From the NCBI RefSeq assembly GCF_003428625.2, contig NZ_QVQT02000003.1:782091-846090 (forward strand): a DNA stretch of 64,000 bases, in the 5' to 3' direction. The position numbers and the translations under genes are program-made. This document shows, piece after piece, positions 6,639 to 16,286 of this stretch. The DNA is from Paracidobacterium acidisoli (GTDB lineage Bacteria; Acidobacteriota; Terriglobia; Terriglobales; Acidobacteriaceae). The first letter of the stretch is position 1. Every line of letters begins with the position of its first letter. The notes beneath the pieces are model-generated. The model had not been told where the DNA came from. It searched no databases and saw nothing but the letters and a program-made list of their open reading frames with translations.

Positions 6639-9125
6639 ATGCTCAGGATGATGGCGAGAGCCTGTACTTACCGAATGGTTGTGGCTTTGTTTCTTATCGC
6701 ATCCACTGCATCGGCGGCGGGCGCACAGGAGAATCACGCAACCGCTCCGCGGCAGCCGGGGCCTGTTTCGGGGAGCGAAACGCTTCTGCCGAATGGGTGG
6801 AGTCTTTCTCCGGCCGGCGCGCAGGTGGCCACGGGAGGGTTTCCTCTGCATGTGATCGCCATTCCGCATACGCATCTGGTGGTGATGATGAGCAATGGAT
6901 ACGGCGAGCACTTTCTCTCTCTGATCGACAGTGCGACGGCCCGCGTGGTGCAGCGTGTGCCCATTCACGAAGGATGGATGGGGCTTGCGGTGAATGCGGC
7001 CGGAAGCCGCCTGTACGCTTCTTCCGGCGCGGGCGACAGCATTCTGATCTTCGATCTCACGAACCGGCAGCTGAAGGAAGAGGGCGCGATCGCTTTGCCC
7101 GCCGGCACGTTTCCGGCTGGAATCGTCCTGGGAGAGGGAGACAGGCTGCTGTATGTGGCGGGCAATCTGGCGAACAAATTACTGATTGTGGATACGGCGC
7201 AGAGGAAGGTCGTTGCTGAAGGGCCGACGGGAAAGAAGCCCTATACCTGCGTGGTCGATTCGCTGCACGGGCACGTCTACGTCTCGAACTGGGGCGAGAA
7301 CACGCTCTCGGTGCTGGATGCGTCGAGCGCAAAGCCGGTCGCCACGGTGAAGGTTCAGGAAAAGCCCGGAGACATGGTGATTTCTCCGGACAGGATGCGG
7401 GTCTTTGTGACGGACGGAGACCGCAATCTGGTTTCGATGGTCAACACGGAGACGCAGCAGGCGGAGGAAGAGATCGATGTCTCGCTGAACCGCACGCCGC
7501 TGGCGGGGAGCACGCCGGATGGAGTGGCGCTGTCGGCGAATGGGCGCACGCTGTTTGTGGCCTGCGCCAACAATAACTCCGTCGCCGTGGTTGACGTGAC
7601 GCGGAGGCGTCATGCGGCGGTGCCGGGATTTCTTCCGGTGGGTTGGTTTCCTTCGTCGCTGACGGTGCTGGGCACGGGCAGCGAGCAGAGGCTGGTGGTT
7701 GCCAATGCAAAGGGAGCCCACTCGTTCGAGAACGGTTCGAAGTTTGTGCTGAACAGCTCGGATCACATCAACAAAGGCTACGTGGGGCTGGTGCTGCAGG
7801 GCACGGTGTCGGTCATTCCCTTTCGAGAGCTGAAGCACCTGCCGGTCTATACACAGCAGGTACTGCGGAACAGTCCGTTTACGACACCGCAGGCATCGGC
7901 GGCGGCGCCCTTTGCTTTGGGGCGCAGAGGGCCGATTCAGCATGTGATCTACATCATTAAAGAGAACCGCACGTACGATCAGGTACTGGGCGATATGAAG
8001 GAGGGCAATGGCGAGGCCTCGTACGCGATTTTCGGCGAGCAGGTGACGCCGAATCAGCACGCGATGGCGCGCCAGTTCACGCTGTTCGACAACCTGTACC
8101 ATAACGCCGAGGTGAGCGCGACGGGGCACTTCTGGACGGACAGCGCGATTGCGCCGGAGTATGTCGAAAAGCTGTGGCCGAGCACCTATTCCGGCCGCGG
8201 CGGCCATCGCATGGAATATCACGATGACGATGACGACTACCCCGCGAGCGGCTTTCTGTGGGACCAGTGCGCGAAAAAAGGCATCAGCTACCGCAGCTAC
8301 GGCGAGTTCGCCCGCGTGCTGGGCGCGGCGCCGGGCAAGGTGCGTCCCTTTACCCCGTCATTGCAGGGGCATATCAATCCGGATTATCGCGGGTCGGATG
8401 TGATCGCGACGGTGTCGGACACGGAGCGGTACGGCATCTGGCATCGCGAATTTATGCAGTTTGTCGAAGAGCGCTCGCTGCCGGCCTTCGAAGTGATCTC
8501 GCTGCCCGGCGATCACACGGTGGGGACGCGCCCCGGAGCCCAGACGCCGCGCGCGATGGTGGCGGAGAACGATCTGATGCTGGCGAAGATGCTGGACGAT
8601 ATCTCGCACAGCATCTACTGGAAGAGCACGGCCGTGTTCGTGATCGAGGACGATGCGCAGAATGGTCCCGATCACATCGATTGTCATCGCACGACGGCTT
8701 TTGTGCTCAGTCCTTATATACGGAGGCATTTTGTGGATCACACGATGTATTCGTCGGCGAGCGTGGTGCGCACGATGGAGCTGCTGCTGGGGCTGCCGCC
8801 GATGACGCAGTACGATGCGTCCGCGGTGCCGATGTGGGCGAGCTTCCAGGCGGCTCCGGATATGACGCCTTTTTCGGCGGTGCCTGCGCGCATCCCGATC
8901 GAAGAGAAGAATACGCTTCAGTCGTATGGCGCGGCCGAGTCGATGCGTATGCCGCTGGATGCCGCCGATCAGGCCGATGACGGCGAGCTGAACGAGATCT
9001 TATGGAAGAGCGTGCGCGGAGCCGGGTCGGAGCCGCCCTCGCGGCGTCTGAATGCCGCGCTGACGCTGCAGCAGATGCGGCAGCAAAGCGGGCAGAAGCA
9101 CGCTACCACACCTTCCAGGCAATGA
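6639..9125 (+). CDS. Secreted YVTN-propeller / phosphoesterase (PF04185-like) fusion
   Basis: 828 aa. Signal peptide at residues 1-30 (hydrophobic VVALFLIASTASAAGAQ). Residues ~45-390 form a seven-bladed YVTN/YncE-type propeller with repeated ATVKV, MVISPDRMRVFVTDG and VALSANGRTLFVACANNNS blades. Residues ~430-790 are a phosphoesterase domain of the phospholipase C / acid phosphatase superfamily: HVIYIIKENRTYDQVLGDM, SATGHFWTDSA, and the metal-binding EDDAQNGPDHID-x-HR region followed by YSSASVVRTMELLLGL. It probably hydrolyses phosphate esters or phospholipid head groups in the periplasm or outside. The 3' end overlaps the convergent gene by 23 nt. The upstream block is shared with the phospholipase C-like gene at 10740, suggesting co-regulation. 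ATG 6639 was chosen as the first Met before the signal; Met 4, 5 or 12 are possible alternatives. Confidence 0.9.
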   Translation: MLRMMARACTYRMVVALFLIASTASAAGAQENHATAPRQPGPVSGSETLLPNGWSLSPAGAQVATGGFPLHVIAIPHTHLVVMMSNGYGEHFLSLIDSATARVVQRVPIHEGWMGLAVNAAGSRLYASSGAGDSILIFDLTNRQLKEEGAIALPAGTFPAGIVLGEGDRLLYVAGNLANKLLIVDTAQRKVVAEGPTGKKPYTCVVDSLHGHVYVSNWGENTLSVLDASSAKPVATVKVQEKPGDMVISPDRMRVFVTDGDRNLVSMVNTETQQAEEEIDVSLNRTPLAGSTPDGVALSANGRTLFVACANNNSVAVVDVTRRRHAAVPGFLPVGWFPSSLTVLGTGSEQRLVVANAKGAHSFENGSKFVLNSSDHINKGYVGLVLQGTVSVIPFRELKHLPVYTQQVLRNSPFTTPQASAAAPFALGRRGPIQHVIYIIKENRTYDQVLGDMKEGNGEASYAIFGEQVTPNQHAMARQFTLFDNLYHNAEVSATGHFWTDSAIAPEYVEKLWPSTYSGRGGHRMEYHDDDDDYPASGFLWDQCAKKGISYRSYGEFARVLGAAPGKVRPFTPSLQGHINPDYRGSDVIATVSDTERYGIWHREFMQFVEERSLPAFEVISLPGDHTVGTRPGAQTPRAMVAENDLMLAKMLDDISHSIYWKSTAVFVIEDDAQNGPDHIDCHRTTAFVLSPYIRRHFVDHTMYSSASVVRTMELLLGLPPMTQYDASAVPMWASFQAAPDMTPFSAVPARIPIEEKNTLQSYGAAESMRMPLDAADQADDGELNEILWKSVRGAGSEPPSRRLNAALTLQQMRQQSGQKHATTPSRQ

Positions 9126-10425
9126 TCTCGGGCGCTGTGGGCGCATCGTCGACGATTTTGGTCTTCAGCACGAACTGCATATTCTTCTTCGGCCAGTCGG
9201 CGGGCGCCTGATCGAGGGCCTTCGCGAGCAGCTCGGGACGGGTGAGAAAGTAGCCGGCGGCGCGGCTTCCGAAGCCGGAGATGCCGGCTGCGATGATGAG
9301 GAATTTTCCGGTCTCGGAGTCAGGGAGCCGGGAGACGATGGCGAAGTCCTCATTCGTTTTTCCGTCGGAGTGAAGCTGAGGCAGCGCCCATCTGCGATGC
9401 TGTCCTTCCTGCTCGTCGATTTCGCGTATCGAGTTGTGCTCGGCAAAGACGAAGGGAAGCTTATTGGTGCTGGAGATGGTCCAGCGATTGGAGAATCCTC
9501 CGATCAGGACGGTCGGTGCGTCGGAGATTTCTCCGTAAGAGGTTTCATCGGAGAGACGGAACTCGGTGGCTTTGCCGAAGCGGCTGAAGAGAGCACTGAG
9601 CAGGACAGCGAGATTGGCGTCTCCGGCGCCGACGTATTGGTTTTTAACGGTAACGATGGCGCCGCCAGGGGTTTGGCCCTTCTGCGGCTCGATCTTCCAT
9701 GCCAGCGCCACGCCGGGATCGATGCCGCTCTGCTTCGCATCCTCTTTGTGCCAGGCATGGGTGTAGGTATATGTCATGGGGCTGCCGATGCAGATCAGCA
9801 CCGACTTTGAATCCGCGATGGCCGGGCCCCAGAAGCGCTCGAGCTGCTTCTCGTCATGATCGGCGGCGGCCTCAACGGGGCGTTTTTCAGGAGAACGGAA
9901 GGCCGCGAAGAGCAGAATGGTTACCACGCCGGTGAGCAAAACCACGGCAGCGAGCCATCCGGCAACCCGCGGAGGGGGATGCAGCAACGGCTGCGGGGGC
10001 TGATCCGCGAGTGCCTGCGCCGGATCTGCGGGCTCGGCGGGAGCGGTGGTATCGACCATGCGGAACTGCGGCACGTAGGAGCCGGAGGGAATCTCGATGC
10101 GGCATTCGCCCGTATGCGGCTCAACCGCATAGTACTGGGAGAGACGCTTGCGGACCTCGGTGGCGCGAACACGGACCACGGAATCGGCTTCGGTCAGGTA
10201 GCTCGGCTTGCGGCCGAAGACCTCAACGCCGATGATCCTTTCCTTCAGCGATTCGTGGCGGCCTTCGAGCGCGTTTTCAACCACAAACTGAAGAAACTGC
10301 CGGCACCGCGGGCTTGACCGGAAGGCTGAGCTTTCCAGTATCCGGCCCATCTCCGCTTTGATTTTCGTTCTCTGCTGCTCGGTTGCAGCCGTCACGCTGT
10401 CTGTCCTCTCCATGTACTCATGCAC
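9103..10425 (-). CDS. Membrane-anchored winged-helix-type protein (CadC/TolB-like N-terminal domain)
   Basis: 440 aa. Residues ~25-125 carry the motif series FRSSPRCRQFLQFVVENAL, LKERIIGVEVFGR, DSVVRVRATEVRKRLSQYY and IEIPSGSYVPQF. I know this set as an N-terminal winged-helix-like domain in many acidobacterial and proteobacterial membrane regulators and TPR/TolB-like proteins. One transmembrane helix follows (~residues 158-178, VAGWLAAVVLLTGVVTILLF), then a ~250-aa C-terminal region outside the cytoplasm that contains GGAIVTVKNQYVGAGDANLAV and looks like an alpha/beta sensory domain. By analogy with CadC it may be a one-component membrane regulator. It lies head-on to the phosphoesterase gene (23-nt overlap at the 3' ends) and its 5' end faces the phospholipase gene, so it is a candidate regulator of both. 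Starts at 10425 or 10413 are possible. Confidence 0.72.
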   Translation of the reverse strand: MHEYMERTDSVTAATEQQRTKIKAEMGRILESSAFRSSPRCRQFLQFVVENALEGRHESLKERIIGVEVFGRKPSYLTEADSVVRVRATEVRKRLSQYYAVEPHTGECRIEIPSGSYVPQFRMVDTTAPAEPADPAQALADQPPQPLLHPPPRVAGWLAAVVLLTGVVTILLFAAFRSPEKRPVEAAADHDEKQLERFWGPAIADSKSVLICIGSPMTYTYTHAWHKEDAKQSGIDPGVALAWKIEPQKGQTPGGAIVTVKNQYVGAGDANLAVLLSALFSRFGKATEFRLSDETSYGEISDAPTVLIGGFSNRWTISSTNKLPFVFAEHNSIREIDEQEGQHRRWALPQLHSDGKTNEDFAIVSRLPDSETGKFLIIAAGISGFGSRAAGYFLTRPELLAKALDQAPADWPKKNMQFVLKTKIVDDAPTAPEIIAWKVW

Positions 10426-10610
10426 CGCTGCATTGTCTTCAGCTGCGGCGCGGACGGCCGCGTCCGATGGCCGATGGCCGATGCTGCTTTCAGGATCGCC
10501 GGGTTCTGTAAAGGGCAGATGAATTCATGAACGAGCGATGAATCACCAAAGAGGAGAGCCCATTTCGTGAGCTGAAAGCAAGCCCTTCAGAAGCAAAGAG
10601 ATGAGAGCCC

Positions 10611-10649
10611 GCGTAACCGTTACGAACCGCGTCAAGCCTGCCGTTGTTT
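10611..10649 (+). promoter_or_regulatory. Shared upstream block, copy 2 (perfect palindrome CGTAACCGTTACG)
   Basis: The palindrome CGTAAC-C-GTTACG at 10612-10624 opens a 39-nt block 31/39 identical to 6550-6588. It lies ~90-130 nt upstream of the phospholipase C-like gene, in the 314-nt region between that gene and the divergent membrane regulator. I see no gene in the rest of 10426-10739. The symmetry suggests a dimeric regulator, possibly LacI family. Confidence 0.62.
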
Positions 10650-10739
10650 CAGGGTTCGGACCATGCTGAGGCCAGTGTCTGAAGCCAGCGGCCGAAGCCG
10701 TTATCCGGATGCTGGATTTGCGATCACCGAAGGACTGCG

Positions 10740-12242
10740 ATGTACGGAAAGAAAGAAAAACGGAAGCAGCGCACAGAGAACCGGCTCCGCGCGCTCGGTT
10801 TGTTTCTGGGAACAGCGCTGGTGGGTCTCGCCGCGGTGCAGCGTCTGTTCGCGTGGGGAGGACTGCCGCACCAGTACATTACGGATGCCGCGCTTACGGC
10901 TCTGCCGGCCAGCGATGAGATATCGCTGCGGCTCGGCGGCGAGGCACGGCACCTGCGCGACACGGTGGAGATGGGCGACTGGATGAACTCCCTGATTACG
11001 GTCCAGGAAAACTGGCACGTGACCACGGAAGATTTTCCGCAGACCAGCTCGGAGTATTTCGGCAACGATTACCTGCTCTTTCCGGGAGCGCCGCACTTCT
11101 TTCAGCACATGATGCCGCAGGTTCACGAAACCTATGGTCCGTATTTTCTGCGCAACCTGCAGGCGCTGCGGACCGAAGACCAGGCGAATGCAGTTCGCTG
11201 GGTGGGAAGCCTTCTGCACTTCGTTACCGATTCCGGGTCGCCGCCGCACACGATCGGCCTGAGCGGGCCCAACCACACGAAGATGGAGAACTGGCTCGAC
11301 GCGAGCCATATCGATCTGCGCGGCTATCATCCGCAACTGCTGGGAAGGACCGACGCCGAAGCCGTCGAAGGGCTGCGGAAGCGTATGGATGGCCTGATTG
11401 CGCGCAACGCGGTGATCGCGAGGCATATGGTTCCGTATGCGCAGGCCGATGACCGGCCGCATGTGGAGCCGCTGGCCCTGGACTGCGCCGAGGAGACTGC
11501 GCGGGTCGCGGCCGATGTGCTGCATACACTGCTGGTGCTGTCGGCGGAGCAGGCCGATGGCCAGAGCGGCGCTTCCCTGACGGCGAGGGTTACGGCTCCG
11601 GCGCTGGCGGAGCATCCTTTGCTTCCGGCGAAGATCGTTCTTCTCGGCACCGACTTCAGCACGCTCAGCTCGCTGAACTATTCGCTGCCCGACCAGTATG
11701 CGGGCACGCTGCTGCTCAGGAATCTGCCGCCGGGAACGTATCGCGTGGCCATCGAACGGCCGGGCTCGCAGACGCTGTTTCCTTCTGCCATCGTTCTGCG
11801 CGCGAACGAACGCGCGAGCTTCGAGTGGCATCTGCGGGCTGCCTCCCCTGCGGGCAACGTGGTGCCCAATGCGGACTTTTCGCTGCGATGGGTCACGCCT
11901 TCGGCGCCGGACCACTGGCGGCATGACGATGGCTGCCACTGCTGGCGCTCCGACAACATTCCGGTCGCGCACGGAAATATGTATCACGTGTACGTGACGG
12001 CAAAGGGCTCTGCAGCGCAGACCGTGACTCTGGAGTGGATGGCGCAGCACTGGAAGCGGACCGATGACGCGCCCGTTCCCGTTGCGGCAGCACAGGGTTC
12101 CGCGAATGCGGAGCAGATCACAGCGCCGGCGACGGCCGTATACGCGCGCTTTGTCATTGCAGGCGACGCTCCACCGGAGAACGTACTGGATGGCGTCGCA
12201 TTGTTGCCCGTTTCACAAGCCGGTTTCGTACAGCACAAATAA
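10740..12242 (+). CDS. Secreted zinc-dependent phospholipase C / S1-P1 nuclease-like enzyme
   Basis: 500 aa. The zinc-ligand set of the trinuclear phospholipase C/P1 nuclease fold is visible: W39 and H44 in AWGGLPHQYITDAAL, D80 in MGDWMN, probably H119, and the run H160-x3-D164-x5-H170-x8-H179-x3-E183. In bacterial phospholipase C the mature N-terminal Trp is itself a zinc ligand. Here the hydrophobic signal (LFLGTALVGLAAVQRLFA) ends exactly before W39, so cleavage would create that Trp. Residues ~275-380 resemble a carboxypeptidase-regulatory/Ig sandwich (GTLLLRNLPPGTYRVAIERPG), and the last ~110 look like a carbohydrate-binding-type sandwich (DFSLRWVTPSAPDHWRHDDG). Substrate could be phospholipid or nucleic acid. 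The next gene, 96 nt on, is a TonB receptor, consistent with release of a solute and its import. Confidence 0.8.
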   Translation: MYGKKEKRKQRTENRLRALGLFLGTALVGLAAVQRLFAWGGLPHQYITDAALTALPASDEISLRLGGEARHLRDTVEMGDWMNSLITVQENWHVTTEDFPQTSSEYFGNDYLLFPGAPHFFQHMMPQVHETYGPYFLRNLQALRTEDQANAVRWVGSLLHFVTDSGSPPHTIGLSGPNHTKMENWLDASHIDLRGYHPQLLGRTDAEAVEGLRKRMDGLIARNAVIARHMVPYAQADDRPHVEPLALDCAEETARVAADVLHTLLVLSAEQADGQSGASLTARVTAPALAEHPLLPAKIVLLGTDFSTLSSLNYSLPDQYAGTLLLRNLPPGTYRVAIERPGSQTLFPSAIVLRANERASFEWHLRAASPAGNVVPNADFSLRWVTPSAPDHWRHDDGCHCWRSDNIPVAHGNMYHVYVTAKGSAAQTVTLEWMAQHWKRTDDAPVPVAAAQGSANAEQITAPATAVYARFVIAGDAPPENVLDGVALLPVSQAGFVQHK

Positions 12243-12338
12243 AAAGCTTCCCCAGGGGCAGGTACGGGCGCGAAGCAACCGTTGCAACGCGCCTTCAACA
12301 CCGCGAAAGAGAAACTGAAAGACTTTCAGGAGAAAAGA

Positions 12339-15300
12339 ATGAATTGCTTCCGTGATGCATGGCTTACCCGGATATGGCGCAAAGATCTTGTCAGAAAGCC
12401 GATGCTGGCCGCAGCGGTGCTGCTGCTGCTGTTATTCGCCAACCCGCCGGCGCTGCGGGCGCAGATCGATACGGGATCTGTCTCCGGCACCGTCACCGAT
12501 CAGCAGAGCGCGGTCGTTCCCGGCGCCCGGGTCGAGATACGAAACGAGGCAACGGGCTATACGGACGCGCAGCCGAGCAAACAAAACGGGACCTATAACT
12601 TTCCGACGGTAAGGATCGGCGACTACGTCGTGACCGTTACGGCGAACGGCTTCCGGAAGCAGATTCACGAGCACGTGACGGTGGCGATTCAGCAGCAGGT
12701 GGTGCTGAGCTTTCAGATGCAGCTTGCCTCGACCAGCAGCACCGTCGAAGTGACGACGGGGCAGAGCACTCTGCAGACCGAAAATGCGTCGGTCAGCCAG
12801 ATTGTGGGCACGGAGGAGATTAACTCGCTGCCTTTGAACGGCCGTAACTACACGCTGCTGGCCCAGCTTGCGCCGGGCACCACGACGACGGTGTATGACA
12901 GCGGCCACGGCGAGGTCGAGAGCGGCACGTTTACAGCAAACGGTCTGATCACGACCTTCAATAACTACATGCTCGACGGCATATCGGATAACAACGATAC
13001 GGCCGACTGGGGAAACGGCACCTCTTACGCGATCAAGCCGCCACCGGATGCGCTGGAGGAGTTCAAGGTAGAGACCGCGAATTACAGCGCCGAGTATGGC
13101 CGCTCCGGCGGAGCGGTGGTAAACGCGGTGACGCGCTCCGGCCAGAACCGTTTTTACGGCGATCTGTGGGAGTACAACCGCAACTCGTTTTTCGACTCGA
13201 ACGATTACTTTCTGAATGCCGCACGCCAGCCGCGCCCGGCCTACAACCGCAACCAGTATGGCTTCAGCCTCGGCGGTCCTATTGTTCACGACAAGACATT
13301 TTTCTTCATGGACTATGAGGGCATTCGCCTGAAGCAGGGAGAGGCGTACACGTCGACGGTGCCGACCGCGCTGCAACGCTCCTCGGGATTTACGAACTTC
13401 AGCGAGCTGATCTCCTTTCAGAAAGGAACGCAAACCGATATTCTGGGCCGCACCACGCCGGTGGGAACGATCTTCGATCCGGCGAGCACGCGCTATCTGA
13501 GCTCGGGCACGGTGGACCCGGTGACGGGCAAGGCCGCGACCTCAACCGGTTATGTGCGCGACCCGTTTGCGGGAAACATCATTCCGGCGGGCCGGATCTC
13601 TCCGGTGGCCACGAAGCTGCTTTCGCTCTTTCCCGCGCCGAACACCGGAGCCGGCATTACGAACAACTACGCCGATGCTCCGCTGCTGCTGCAGAATTCG
13701 GACGCCTTCGACGTACGCGTCGATCAGAACTTCTCGTCGAAAGATCAGCTCTTCGCCCGCGGCAGCTATGCGCTGCAGCCTTATACGATTCCTCCGCCAT
13801 GCGCTGCACCGGCGAACTGCGGTAACTCGGCAACGGTGGGCACGCAGAACACCAACATCGAAGACTTTGCCGTGGGGGAAACGCACATCTTTTCGCCGAA
13901 CCTGGTGAACGAGTTTCGTGTGGGCTATAACCGCATTCACATGGACCGTGTGCAGCCCTTCGGCACGCAGGCCGGCTTAAACCAGCAGTATGGAATTCCG
14001 GGGATTCCGGATGCTGCGCCCAACGGCGGGCTGGCGCAGATCAAAATCACCGGCTACGCCGAGCTTGGCTCGCATAACAATGTTCCGCTGGATGAGATCG
14101 GCTCCGAGTCGCAGTACAACGACAGCGTCTCTCTGGTGAAAGGCAAGCACTCGATGCGTTTCGGCGGCGAGTTCGAGCGCATCAAAGACGCGATCAACAG
14201 CGGGCAGTTTCCGCACGGCGAGTTTGTCTTCGGAGGTAACTTCACTGATCAGCCGAACGGCAATGCGGCCAGCACCGGACCGGCGCAGTTTGTGATCGAG
14301 CCGGAAAACTCCACGGTTGCGAACTGCGCAGTGCTGAGCAATACGCAGGGGCCTCCGGGACCTGGATGCTTTACCTATAACTTTGTCGGTGGAGCGAACC
14401 AGATACAGGCTTCTCCGCTTTCGCAGGAAGACTTCCGCTGGCCGTACTTCGGCACATACTTCACCGACACGTGGAAGATACTGCCGCGCCTTACCCTCGA
14501 CCTCGGTCTTCGCTATGAGTATTTCGCTGCATATTCAGACCATGCCGGACGCGGATCGAATTTTGTGCCGTCGTTCGCATCGAAGAACGGGCAGTCGCAG
14601 TTCCTGATCGACGACCGCGCGAAGAATATTCCTCTTTCGCCCAGCTTTGTAAATCTGCTGGCTGCGCAGAATATCGCTCTGACTTATACAGGCAACCATG
14701 GGCTGCGGCATCTGAGCCCGTGGAACTTTGGACCGCGCATCGGACTTTCTCTGCAGCTGACGCAGCGCGCCGTGTTACGCGCAGGTTATGGGATCTTCTA
14801 TGCGGGTATTTATGCGCGCGGCGATGGATATAACATCGGCAATAACTATCCCTTCGCCTTCGCGGTCAATGTTACTCCGACAACGGCTGCCGGCCTGAGC
14901 AACGACGGCTCGATCGGTGGAATCGACAAGGGCATGGCCGCCGTACCGCTCAATCCCTCCGTGGTGGTGGGCTCGCAGATTTCTCCGCGCGGACTGCAGT
15001 ATTATGCGCGGGTTCCTGATGCGCAGGATATGAACCTGACGCTGCAGTATCAGCTTACCAATCGCCAGTACTTTGAAATCGGCTATGTGGGCACGCAGTC
15101 GCGGCATGTCGAGAGCAACATCGAGAGCAACCGGCCCAGCGTGCTGCTGCCTCCGGTGCTTCCGGCGGGCACTACGCTTGCGACCTATCTTCCTTACCCT
15201 GGACTGCCGACTGCAGGGTATTACACGTGGAATGAGGGATCGAATAACTACAACTCTCTGCAGGTGAAGTATGAAAAGCTGCTGGGGCAGGGTGTGAACC

Positions 15301-16019
15301 TGATTGCCGATTACACGTGGAGCAAGTTTCTCGGCTACGGATCGGATTCGAACCTGTTCAGCTCGCTCGGTTATCGCGCGCCGTTCGTTCCAGGCTTTGG
15401 GATGAAAGGCGAGTACGGAAACATGGACTTCGAATCGGCGAACGTGATCCATATGGGCGGAGGATGGCAGCTGCCCTTTGGAAAGGGACGCCGGTGGCTG
15501 AACCATGGCGCGGTGGTCGATGCGGTTGCGGGCGGCTGGAACCTGCAGGGCATCTTTACCTATCAGAGCGGGCAGCCCGTCACCATCAGCTGCAGCGTCA
15601 CAACCGATACGGCTTCAGGATGCTATGCGCTGGTCAACAAGGGAGCCATCTTCCAGGGGGCGCACACGCTGCAGCACTGGTTCAATGCGGCTGCGTTCTC
15701 GAATCCTGCGCCGGCCACGATGGTGGGGCAGAGCGATCTCTCTCCTCTGGGCGGCGCGCCTGCGCAGGCGTTCGGTCCGGCATTCCATCGCGGGGACCTG
15801 GGAGTCCAGAAGATCTTTCATCTGCCGGGCACGCATGAGCTGGAGGTGCGCGGCGAGGCATTCAACCTGACCAACACGCCGAATTTCGGGCAGCCGGGGA
15901 CACTGAATCCGTCGTCGTCGGCGTTTGCGTCCATCACCAATACGCGCGACAGCCCGAGCGATGCTCGCGAATTTCAGTTCGCGGTCAAGTATCTCTTCGG
16001 AAACGGTCACCAGGAATAG
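12339..16019 (+). CDS. TonB-dependent receptor, Oar-like (full length)
   Basis: 1226 aa from ATG 12339, chosen because CAGGAG lies 6 nt upstream; the frame is open 19 codons further up without a ribosome site. Signal/anchor at ~residues 20-43 (LAAAVLLLLLFANPPALRAQ). Residues ~46-125 are a carboxypeptidase-regulatory-like domain (GSVSGTVTDQQSAVVPGARV). A plug follows (LPLNGRNYTLLAQLAPG; YSAEYGRSGGAVVNAVTRSG; FYGDLWEYNRNSFFDSN), then a long barrel ending in a beta strand that closes with FGNGHQE. It is an outer-membrane transporter energised by TonB. Position directly after the phospholipase C-like gene, same strand, suggests uptake of a product of that enzyme; this is inference. Confidence 0.93.
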   Translation: MNCFRDAWLTRIWRKDLVRKPMLAAAVLLLLLFANPPALRAQIDTGSVSGTVTDQQSAVVPGARVEIRNEATGYTDAQPSKQNGTYNFPTVRIGDYVVTVTANGFRKQIHEHVTVAIQQQVVLSFQMQLASTSSTVEVTTGQSTLQTENASVSQIVGTEEINSLPLNGRNYTLLAQLAPGTTTTVYDSGHGEVESGTFTANGLITTFNNYMLDGISDNNDTADWGNGTSYAIKPPPDALEEFKVETANYSAEYGRSGGAVVNAVTRSGQNRFYGDLWEYNRNSFFDSNDYFLNAARQPRPAYNRNQYGFSLGGPIVHDKTFFFMDYEGIRLKQGEAYTSTVPTALQRSSGFTNFSELISFQKGTQTDILGRTTPVGTIFDPASTRYLSSGTVDPVTGKAATSTGYVRDPFAGNIIPAGRISPVATKLLSLFPAPNTGAGITNNYADAPLLLQNSDAFDVRVDQNFSSKDQLFARGSYALQPYTIPPPCAAPANCGNSATVGTQNTNIEDFAVGETHIFSPNLVNEFRVGYNRIHMDRVQPFGTQAGLNQQYGIPGIPDAAPNGGLAQIKITGYAELGSHNNVPLDEIGSESQYNDSVSLVKGKHSMRFGGEFERIKDAINSGQFPHGEFVFGGNFTDQPNGNAASTGPAQFVIEPENSTVANCAVLSNTQGPPGPGCFTYNFVGGANQIQASPLSQEDFRWPYFGTYFTDTWKILPRLTLDLGLRYEYFAAYSDHAGRGSNFVPSFASKNGQSQFLIDDRAKNIPLSPSFVNLLAAQNIALTYTGNHGLRHLSPWNFGPRIGLSLQLTQRAVLRAGYGIFYAGIYARGDGYNIGNNYPFAFAVNVTPTTAAGLSNDGSIGGIDKGMAAVPLNPSVVVGSQISPRGLQYYARVPDAQDMNLTLQYQLTNRQYFEIGYVGTQSRHVESNIESNRPSVLLPPVLPAGTTLATYLPYPGLPTAGYYTWNEGSNNYNSLQVKYEKLLGQGVNLIADYTWSKFLGYGSDSNLFSSLGYRAPFVPGFGMKGEYGNMDFESANVIHMGGGWQLPFGKGRRWLNHGAVVDAVAGGWNLQGIFTYQSGQPVTISCSVTTDTASGCYALVNKGAIFQGAHTLQHWFNAAAFSNPAPATMVGQSDLSPLGGAPAQAFGPAFHRGDLGVQKIFHLPGTHELEVRGEAFNLTNTPNFGQPGTLNPSSSAFASITNTRDSPSDAREFQFAVKYLFGNGHQE

Positions 16020-16286
16020 GCATTTAGTCCTGGCGCTCTGCCAGGTGTCTGCCGCGACCGGCGATCCGAAGGGGTCGCCGGTTGTGCTTTTCAGCTGTGG
16101 CCGCGGCAGCGGGCGGAGATGTCAGCGGGTATGCGTGGCGGCACTTTGCGGCGGGAAGAACGGCGGCTGTCCCGTATAGTCTCCTCAGGTTGAAACTGCA
16201 TCTGTTCCTGTCAGATTCACTGGCTGGATAAACCAAAGAGCAGAGCGTCCGGAGGGTGCGGCCGGAGCGCGAGGAGGCGGCGAGCG

